NCBI GenBank assembly: GCA_902789725.1
Contig: CADAPC010000013.1
Coordinates: 1 to 49,314 of the forward strand
DNA: 49,314 nt
Reading direction: 5' to 3'
Origin: an uncultured Bacteroidales bacterium
Lineage (GTDB): Bacteria > Bacteroidota > Bacteroidia > Bacteroidales > Bacteroidaceae
Shown here: one piece after another, positions 43,929 through 49,314 of the stretch
Numbering within the stretch: position 1 is the stretch's first letter
Layout: each line of letters starts with the position of its first letter
Program-made: the position numbers and the translations under genes
Notes under the pieces: generated by a model
Databases searched by the model: none
What the model saw: the letters and a program-made list of their open reading frames with translations, nothing else
Told to the model about the DNA's origin: nothing

Positions 43929-44012
43929 ATTTTGAAAGTTGCAAAAAATATTTTGAAAGTTGCAAAATATTTTTCCAAAGTTGCAAAATATTTTTTCAAA
44001 GTTTTGAAAAGT
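43929..44012. repeat. Four 21-bp tandem repeats before the TonB-dependent receptor
   Basis: Units with consensus ATTTTGAAAGTTGCAAAATAT start at about 43929, 43950, 43971 and 43991; the last is degenerate. They lie 160-245 bp before the receptor start, in the likely 5' region. The remainder of the stretch 44013-44173 shows no gene or clear motif. Confidence 0.8.
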
Positions 44013-44173
44013 TTTTCTTCAAGGGCAGAATTTCATCTTCGCAACAGAGGAAAGCAAGCCACACTACGAAGGGGTGGAAATACTATCGAAACAGAAAAAA
44101 GAGGAGAAAAAAGAGCGCATTATTGCAGCAAGCACACAATATGCAGGAAGGTGTCTTCGTTATTGATAGTGTT

Positions 44174-46573
44174 ATGATACGACACATTATCTATTATATA
44201 AGCGCAACCTGTGTGTTGTGGATGCTGGGTGTGGCTCTGGGTCATGCCCAGTCGGTCATCATCAAGGGCAAGGTGACAGACGACAAAAAGGCGGCTCTGG
44301 AATTGGCACAAGTGAGAGTGGAAGGAACGGGGTGTGGAGCAGTGTGCAACCTGAAGGGCGAATACCGGTTTGAGTGCGAGAGCGCCGACTCGATGGTGGT
44401 CATCTTCTCCATGATTGGCTACGAAACGCGAAAGCGAGTGCTGCAAGCCCCCACCGACTCCGTCACGCTGAACGTGATGCTGCCCTCGCTGGGATATGAG
44501 CTGGGCAATGTGGAGGTGACCGACATTCGCCGACAGACAAGCACAATGACCGATCTGAACCTGCAGGACATGAAACACATGGGCAACGCTTCGGGTGGCG
44601 GAGTGGAAAGGCTCATTACGAGCCAGGCGGGCGTATCGACCCACAACGAACTGTCCTCGCAGTACAACGTGCGCGGCGGGTCGTTCGACGAAAATTCCGT
44701 CTATATCAACGGCATCGAAGTCTATCGTCCACTGCTCATTCGCAGCGGGCAGCAGGAGGGCCTCAGCATCATCAACCCCGACATGGTGGAGCGAGTGGGC
44801 TTTTCGGCAGGTGGGTTCGAGGCGCGCTACGGAGAGAAAATGTCGAGCGTGCTCGACATCACCTACAAGAAAGTTCGTGGATTCGAGGCCAGCGTGAGCG
44901 CCAGCTTGCTGGGAGCCAGCGGCTATGTGGGTTATGGCACAGAGAAGTTCTCGATGATGCACGCCGTGCGCTACAAAACCATGAAGAACCTTTTGGGCAC
45001 ACTCGACACGAAGGGCGAATACAACCCACGCGACTTTGACTATCAAACCTACATCAGTTGGAGCCCCAACCAGCGATGGACATTCGACCTGATGGGGGTA
45101 ATCTCCACCAACGACTACCGCTTCACCCCCAGCGACCGCACCACCAAGTTCGGCACTTCGGAGGACGTGAAGGAGTTTAAGGTGTATTTCGACGGCAGCG
45201 AGCGCGACCGTTTCTACACCTACTTCGGAGCCTTCTCTGCCACTCACAACTTCAACCGCATGAACTCGCTCACCTTCAACTGGTCAGGCTTCAGAACGCA
45301 GGAGCGAGAAACCTACGACATCAATGGCGAATACTGGCTGAACAACGAGGGCGAAAGCGAGAGCTTAGGCATAGGCACCTATCATGAACATGCACGCAAC
45401 CGGCTGAATGCAAACATGATGAACCTGGGCATTACAGGACAGAACCGATTCACCAGCCACCAACTGCGATACGGTGCGCTGCTGAAAATGGAGAAAGTAG
45501 ATGAGAGCATGCGCGAATGGGAAATGAGAGACTCGGCCGGCTATTCCCTCCCCCACTCAGCCGACCGCCTTGACCTCATCTACAACATGGTGTCGAAAAA
45601 CAACGAAAAGTCGCTCCACTACGAGCTTTACCTGCAGGACACCTGGAGGCGCGAGTTTGAGGATGGAAGCCTGGTGGTGAACTACGGAGCCCGCCTCACC
45701 CATTGGGATTGGAACAAAGAAACCCTCTTCTCGCCCCGAGCCACCATCGCATTCACTCCTGCTCGTCACGACAACATCACCTACCGCTTCTCCACAGGCG
45801 TGTACTACCAAACACCTTTCTACAAAGAAATGCGCGACACCACCAGCGTGAACGGCAACACCGTCGCCTATCTGCGCAAGGACATCAAGTCGCAGCGAAG
45901 CATCCACTTTGTGGCAGGCATGGAATATAAGTTCCGCGTGGGCATGCGCCCCTTCAAGTTCACAGCCGAAGCCTACTATAAGGCCCTCAGCAACCTCATC
46001 CCCTACAACGTGGACAACGTGCGGGTGGTGTACTACGGAGGCAACATCGCCAAAGGATATGCTGCTGGCGTGGACCTGAAGATTTATGGCGAATTTGTGC
46101 CAGGCACCGACTCGTGGTTGAGTGTGGGCCTGATGAAGACGGAAGAGAAAATTAACGGCAGCGCCTATGTGCCCCGCCCCACCGACCAGCGAGTGAACGC
46201 TTCGCTCTTCTTCAGCGACTATTTTCCCAACACCGACAAGTGGAAAATGACCCTTCAGGCCCACTATGCAGGAGGTTTGCCCTTCGGCCCTCCCCACTCT
46301 GGACGCGAAAAGCAGGTGTTCCGAATGTCCAGCTATCGGCGTGTCGATATGGGCATCAGCTACCGTCTGCTCAAGAACGAAGACCGCCACATCTACACAG
46401 GCTTGGGGCGAGCTTTTCGCAACATTTGGTTAGGCATCGATGCCTTCAACATTCTCGACATTGCCAACGTGAACAGCTATTATTGGGTGACAGACATTAC
46501 AAATCACCAATACGCTGTGCCAAATTACCTGACAGGACGGCAAATAAATGCACGTTTGTTGTTTGAGTTTTAA
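44174..46573 (+). CDS. TonB-dependent outer-membrane receptor
   Basis: A 799-aa outer-membrane transporter. Start at 44174 is at the signal peptide (MIRHIIYYISATCVLWMLG, cleavage near GHAQS); the open frame extends upstream through the tandem repeats and is not used. Residues 30-110 are a CarboxypepD_reg-like domain (IIKGKVTDDKKAALELAQV). The plug domain follows, with SSQYNVRGGSFDENSVYING and VGFSAGGFEARYGEKMSSVLD. The rest is a 22-strand barrel ending with a C-terminal Phe (INARLLFEF). No SusD-like gene is adjacent, so it is probably not a SusCD pair. The substrate is unknown. Confidence 0.92.
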   Translation: MIRHIIYYISATCVLWMLGVALGHAQSVIIKGKVTDDKKAALELAQVRVEGTGCGAVCNLKGEYRFECESADSMVVIFSMIGYETRKRVLQAPTDSVTLNVMLPSLGYELGNVEVTDIRRQTSTMTDLNLQDMKHMGNASGGGVERLITSQAGVSTHNELSSQYNVRGGSFDENSVYINGIEVYRPLLIRSGQQEGLSIINPDMVERVGFSAGGFEARYGEKMSSVLDITYKKVRGFEASVSASLLGASGYVGYGTEKFSMMHAVRYKTMKNLLGTLDTKGEYNPRDFDYQTYISWSPNQRWTFDLMGVISTNDYRFTPSDRTTKFGTSEDVKEFKVYFDGSERDRFYTYFGAFSATHNFNRMNSLTFNWSGFRTQERETYDINGEYWLNNEGESESLGIGTYHEHARNRLNANMMNLGITGQNRFTSHQLRYGALLKMEKVDESMREWEMRDSAGYSLPHSADRLDLIYNMVSKNNEKSLHYELYLQDTWRREFEDGSLVVNYGARLTHWDWNKETLFSPRATIAFTPARHDNITYRFSTGVYYQTPFYKEMRDTTSVNGNTVAYLRKDIKSQRSIHFVAGMEYKFRVGMRPFKFTAEAYYKALSNLIPYNVDNVRVVYYGGNIAKGYAAGVDLKIYGEFVPGTDSWLSVGLMKTEEKINGSAYVPRPTDQRVNASLFFSDYFPNTDKWKMTLQAHYAGGLPFGPPHSGREKQVFRMSSYRRVDMGISYRLLKNEDRHIYTGLGRAFRNIWLGIDAFNILDIANVNSYYWVTDITNHQYAVPNYLTGRQINARLLFEF

Positions 46574-46591
46574 GAATAATGTGTAAATTTG
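46562..46591 (+). promoter_or_regulatory. Promoter of panB
   Basis: TTTG (46562-46565), an 18-bp spacer and TAAATTTG (46584-46591) overlap the end of the receptor gene and lie about 100 nt before panB. Confidence 0.45.
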
Positions 46592-46603
46592 CCGCTTGTT
46601 AAA

Positions 46604-46657
46604 GAAAACCAAGAACTCGTCTTGCGAAAGAAGACCAAGAACTAACTCTTGCGAAAG
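46604..46657. repeat. Tandem duplication of about 27 bp before panB
   Basis: GAAAACCAAGAACT then CTTGCGAAAG (46604-46630) is followed directly by GAAGACCAAGAACT then CTTGCGAAAG (46630-46657). The second copy differs by a few bases. It forms most of the panB leader. Confidence 0.75.
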
Positions 46658-46692
46658 AAACAAAAATATATTCTGAAAAAGAAAAAAACATT

Positions 46693-47514
46693 ATGGCAGG
46701 ATACTTAGTGGAAGACCAACGTAAGGTTACAACCCACCGACTGATTCAAATGAAGACAGAAGGCAAGAAGATTGCCATGCTGACATCTTACGACTACACC
46801 ACAGCCAGCATCACCGACGCCGCAGGCATCGACGTTATTCTTGTAGGCGACTCGGCCAGCAACGTAATGGCAGGCAACTGGACCACCCTTCCCATCACAC
46901 TCGACCAGATGATTTATCACGCCAAAAGCGTGGTGAGAGGCGTGAAGCGCGCGCTGGTGGTGTGCGACATGCCCTTCGGCACTTATCAAGTGAACGAAAC
47001 AGAGGCGGTGACCAACGCCGTGCGCATCATGAAGGAAACCCACTGCGACGCACTCAAACTGGAAGGCGGAGTGGAAATCATTCCAGCCGTAAGAAAAATA
47101 CTCGATGCCGGCATTCCCATCTGTGGACACTTAGGCCTGACCCCACAGGCCATCAACAAGTTCGGCACCTACACCGTTCGCGCCAAAGAGGAAGCTGAGG
47201 CCCAAAAGCTCATCAGCGATGCTCACGCATTGGAAGAGGCAGGGTGCTTCGCTGTGGTGTTGGAGAAGATTCCAGCCAAGTTGGCTGCTCAGGTGACCAG
47301 CGAACTCCGCATCCCAGTCATCGGCATTGGTGCAGGTGGAGCTTGCGACGGACAAGTGCTCGTGATTGCCGACATGCTCGGGATGACACGCGGATTCTCG
47401 CCCAAATTCCTGCGTCGATATGCCGACCTCAACACCATCATGACCGATGCCATCGGCCACTATGTGGAGGATGTGAAAGAGGGAAATTTCCCCAACGAGA
47501 ACGAGCAATATTAA
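46693..47514 (+). CDS. panB: 3-Methyl-2-oxobutanoate hydroxymethyltransferase (ketopantoate synthesis)
   Basis: It makes ketopantoate for pantothenate and coenzyme A using methylene-THF. Conserved stretches are [25 protein letters not shown] (Asp metal ligand), [29 protein letters not shown] and [17 protein letters not shown]. The 273-aa length is normal. It lies after the receptor and 103 nt before pgk. panC is not adjacent. Confidence 0.97.
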   Translation: MAGYLVEDQRKVTTHRLIQMKTEGKKIAMLTSYDYTTASITDAAGIDVILVGDSASNVMAGNWTTLPITLDQMIYHAKSVVRGVKRALVVCDMPFGTYQVNETEAVTNAVRIMKETHCDALKLEGGVEIIPAVRKILDAGIPICGHLGLTPQAINKFGTYTVRAKEEAEAQKLISDAHALEEAGCFAVVLEKIPAKLAAQVTSELRIPVIGIGAGGACDGQVLVIADMLGMTRGFSPKFLRRYADLNTIMTDAIGHYVEDVKEGNFPNENEQY

Positions 47515-47617
47515 GAGAGAACGTCATCACCGAAAGAGTCCTCTCTCACAAAAGAAAAACTCAACAAAAGCAATACAATAAAAAACATTTCAAACAACTT
47601 ATTTAAACAAAACGACT

Positions 47618-48886
47618 ATGACAATCAATGAGTACAACTTTGCCGGCAAAAAGGCAATCGTGCGTGTAGATTTCAACGTGCCAATCCAGAATGGCGTCAT
47701 CACCGACGACACCCGCATCCGCGGTGCAGTTCCCACCCTGAAGCTCATCCTTGAAAAAGGAGGTGCCCTCATCATCATGTCTCACATGGGCAAGCCAAAG
47801 GGCAAGGTGAAGCCAGAACTGTCTCTGAAGCAAATCGTGCCCGCTGTGAGCGAGGCTCTCGGCGTGCCCGTACAGTTTGCCGACGACTGCCAGAAGGCTG
47901 ACGCACAAGCTGCCGCACTGAAGCCAGGCGAAGTGCTCCTGCTGGAGAACCTCCGCTACTATCCTGAAGAGGAAGGAAAGCCTGTAGGTGTTGAGAAAGG
48001 CACTCCAGAGTACGACGAAGCAAAGAAGGCCATGAAGGCCAGCCAGAAGGAGTTTGCCAAGAAGTTGGCTTCCTACGCTGATTGCTGGGTGATGGACGCA
48101 TTCGGTACCGCTCACCGCAAGCACGCTTCCACTGCTGTCATTGCCGACTACTTCGACAAGCAGGACGTAATGCTCGGCCTCCTCATGGAGAAGGAAGTGC
48201 AAGCTGTTGACAACGTGCTCAACAACATCAAGCGTCCATTCGTAGCCATCATGGGTGGCTCAAAAGTTTCCACCAAGATTGGCATCATCGAGAACCTCCT
48301 CGGCAAGGTAGATAAGCTCATCCTCTGTGGCGGTATGACTTACACCTTCATGAAGGCTCACGGCGGCGAAATTGGTAACTCCATCGTTGAGCTTGACAAG
48401 CTCGATGTAGCCCTTGGCGTAGAAGAGCTGGCTAAGAAGAACGGCGTTGAACTCGTGCTCGGCGAGGATTCTGTATGCTGCACAGGTTACGACTTCTCCA
48501 CTTTCTCAGTAAAGCCTGGTGCTGAAATCAAGACATTCCCATCTAATGCTATCGAAGATGGCTGGGACGGTCTCGACATCGGTCCTAAGAGCCGCGAGAA
48601 GTTCACTAAGGCCATCGAAGGTGCTAAGACTATCCTCTGGAACGGTCCTGCCGGCTGCTTCGAGTGCGAAGACTTCACGGCTGGTTCACGTGCCGTTGGC
48701 GAAGCTGTGGCTAAGGCTACTCAGGAAGGTGCCTTCTCACTCATCGGTGGTGGCGACTCTGTAGCTTGCGTGAACAAGTTCGGTTTGGCCGACAAGGTTT
48801 CTTACATCTCTACTGGTGGTGGCGCCCTCCTCGAAGCCATCGAAGGCAAGGTGCTCCCAGGCATCGCAGCTGTGAAGGGTGAGTAA
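47618..48886 (+). CDS. pgk: Phosphoglycerate kinase
   Basis: A glycolytic enzyme transferring phosphate from 1,3-bisphosphoglycerate to ADP. Visible are [14 protein letters not shown] (substrate side), [42 protein letters not shown], and nucleotide-binding WNGPAGCFE and GGGDSVACV near the C-terminus. At 422 aa it has an insertion near residues 125-145 typical of the bacterial size range. Transcription ends at the terminator 48914-48947. Confidence 0.98.
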   Translation: MTINEYNFAGKKAIVRVDFNVPIQNGVITDDTRIRGAVPTLKLILEKGGALIIMSHMGKPKGKVKPELSLKQIVPAVSEALGVPVQFADDCQKADAQAAALKPGEVLLLENLRYYPEEEGKPVGVEKGTPEYDEAKKAMKASQKEFAKKLASYADCWVMDAFGTAHRKHASTAVIADYFDKQDVMLGLLMEKEVQAVDNVLNNIKRPFVAIMGGSKVSTKIGIIENLLGKVDKLILCGGMTYTFMKAHGGEIGNSIVELDKLDVALGVEELAKKNGVELVLGEDSVCCTGYDFSTFSVKPGAEIKTFPSNAIEDGWDGLDIGPKSREKFTKAIEGAKTILWNGPAGCFECEDFTAGSRAVGEAVAKATQEGAFSLIGGGDSVACVNKFGLADKVSYISTGGGALLEAIEGKVLPGIAAVKGE

Positions 48887-48913
48887 ACAAAAACTCACAT
48901 TCTGTAAATCTAA

Positions 48914-48947
48914 GGGAAGGTCGCACATCCAGCACCTTCCCTTTTTT
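48914..48947 (+). terminator. Intrinsic terminator of pgk
   Basis: GGGAAGGT (48914-48921) and ACCTTCCC (48934-48941) pair perfectly around a 12-nt loop and are followed by six T. Confidence 0.85.
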
Positions 48948-49026
48948 CGTGTTCCTCTCCTTTCCGTTTAGTTTCCCTTTTTCTTTTGTCGATTCTAAAA
49001 TAAGTATCAACCTCTATGGTCCAGCG

Positions 49027-49101
49027 TCACGTCGCCCTTACCTGTGCCGATGCCGTTGCCGCCAGCACAAATGTCAGCATAAACACCAGAATCTTCTTCA
49101 T
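49027..49101 (-). pseudogene. Signal-peptide remnant of an exported protein gene
   Basis: On the minus strand an ATG at 49101 begins MKKILVFMLTFVLAATASAQ, a textbook signal peptide with an AxA-Q cleavage site, and stops after 4 more codons (VRAT). In the next frame the continuation reads GKGDVTLDHRG before another stop, so the gene looks frameshifted and cut. It lies between pgk and the insertion-sequence-like end. A genuine 24-aa peptide is less likely. Confidence 0.55.
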
Positions 49102-49164
49102 TCTTTTTGTCTTTTTACACAAATTACCACTAATTGACCACAAATTCTTCATAAATCAATTCGT

Positions 49165-49199
49165 TTTGGACCGAGTCTCAATTTAATTTCGTACCTTTG
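49165..49199 (+). promoter_or_regulatory. Candidate promoter facing the right edge
   Basis: TTTG (49165-49168), a 23-bp spacer and TACCTTTG (49192-49199). The -7 box is exact and the spacing slightly long. It lies 17 bp before the IS-like end, so its original target may have been separated by the insertion. Confidence 0.4.
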
Positions 49200-49216
49200 C
49201 CCCAGAAATTGTAGCT

Positions 49217-49314
49217 TGTAACTGAAAAGTGTACCACCCCTAATAATCGAAAAGTGTACCACTAACCATAGATGAAATAAGAGTCAAAGAGTGGATTATC
49301 TCTGCTTGTTGATG
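49217..49314 (+). mobile_element. Left end of an IS21-type insertion sequence (partial)
   Basis: From TGTAACTG at 49217, two direct copies of GAAAAGTGTACCAC (49224-49237 and 49249-49262) lie 25 bp apart. IS21-family ends start with TGT and carry multiple short direct repeats of this kind, and the GTGTACC core is familiar from Bacteroidetes members. The window stops before any istA frame can be seen, so the family is inferred from the end structure only. Confidence 0.5.

Noticed and set aside
43929..44012. CRISPR array
   Set aside because: The repeats are directly adjacent 21-bp units with no spacers, and no cas genes are near.
43840..44173. Riboswitch (for example cobalamin) before the TonB-dependent receptor
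   Set aside because: No conserved riboswitch core could be recognised; only tandem repeats and A/T-rich sequence are seen.

Overview
This window reads as a chromosomal, mostly housekeeping segment of a Bacteroidales genome, most likely Prevotellaceae. The signs are repeated TAnnTTTG-type -7 boxes (several with a TTTG -33 box about 20 bp upstream), A/T-rich start regions without Shine-Dalgarno sequences, a Porphyromonas/Prevotella-type Fe/Mn superoxide dismutase, a Bacteroidales HU-like fragment, a CarboxypepD_reg-type TonB-dependent receptor and several Bacteroidales-type proteins (YhcH, DUF1015, DUF4886, MORN-repeat). The genus is inferred. No rRNA, CRISPR array, prophage or defence island is visible.

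Layout. 0-3.6 kb: an HU-like DNA-binding gene fragment, an unknown 485-aa protein, superoxide dismutase, rubrerythrin and a frameshifted AraC-type fragment. 3.5-6.9 kb: a minus-strand RNA unit (promoter, SRP 4.5S RNA, tRNA-Thr, long hairpin terminator), then dedA, ffh and folD. 6.9-13.9 kb: tRNA-His, uxaC, a tRNA methyltransferase, an HD protein, a large LptD-like outer-membrane protein, ruvX and def. 14-18.7 kb: a secreted TPR protein and the late histidine genes hisH-hisA-hisF-hisIE. 18.8-22.1 kb: an FtsE-like ATPase, lysC and lysA. 22.3-31.6 kb is leftward: MATE exporter, unknown membrane protein, glycogen branching enzyme, YhcH protein, inositol monophosphatase, a 14-repeat MORN protein, YigZ and DUF1015 proteins. 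32-36.8 kb: a secreted SGNH-like (DUF4886) protein, a small exported protein, uxaA and an NhaC antiporter. 36.9-43.5 kb is leftward: mnmA-nadA-dapA and a TPR protein with glnS. 43.5-49.3 kb: a candidate small RNA, 21-bp tandem repeats, a TonB-dependent receptor, panB, pgk, a signal-peptide remnant and what looks like the left end of an IS21-type insertion sequence.

How the genes fit together. Co-translational export is unusually compact: SRP RNA and its protein partner Ffh lie less than 1 kb apart, divergently. Lysine/DAP synthesis is represented by lysC-lysA and a separate dapA; histidine synthesis by its second half only. Hexuronate use is split between uxaC and uxaA, 26 kb apart. Oxidative-stress defence is paired as sod-rbr.

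The most interesting structure lies outside the coding regions. It includes the SRP RNA/tRNA-Thr unit, a promoter-plus-terminator unit of about 100 nt that may be a new small RNA, a 156-bp nested inverted-repeat element before hisH, palindromic repeat DNA inserted in frame in the MATE gene, a terminator-like hairpin between tRNA-His and uxaC, and several gene remnants. I did not find a convincing new multi-gene system.
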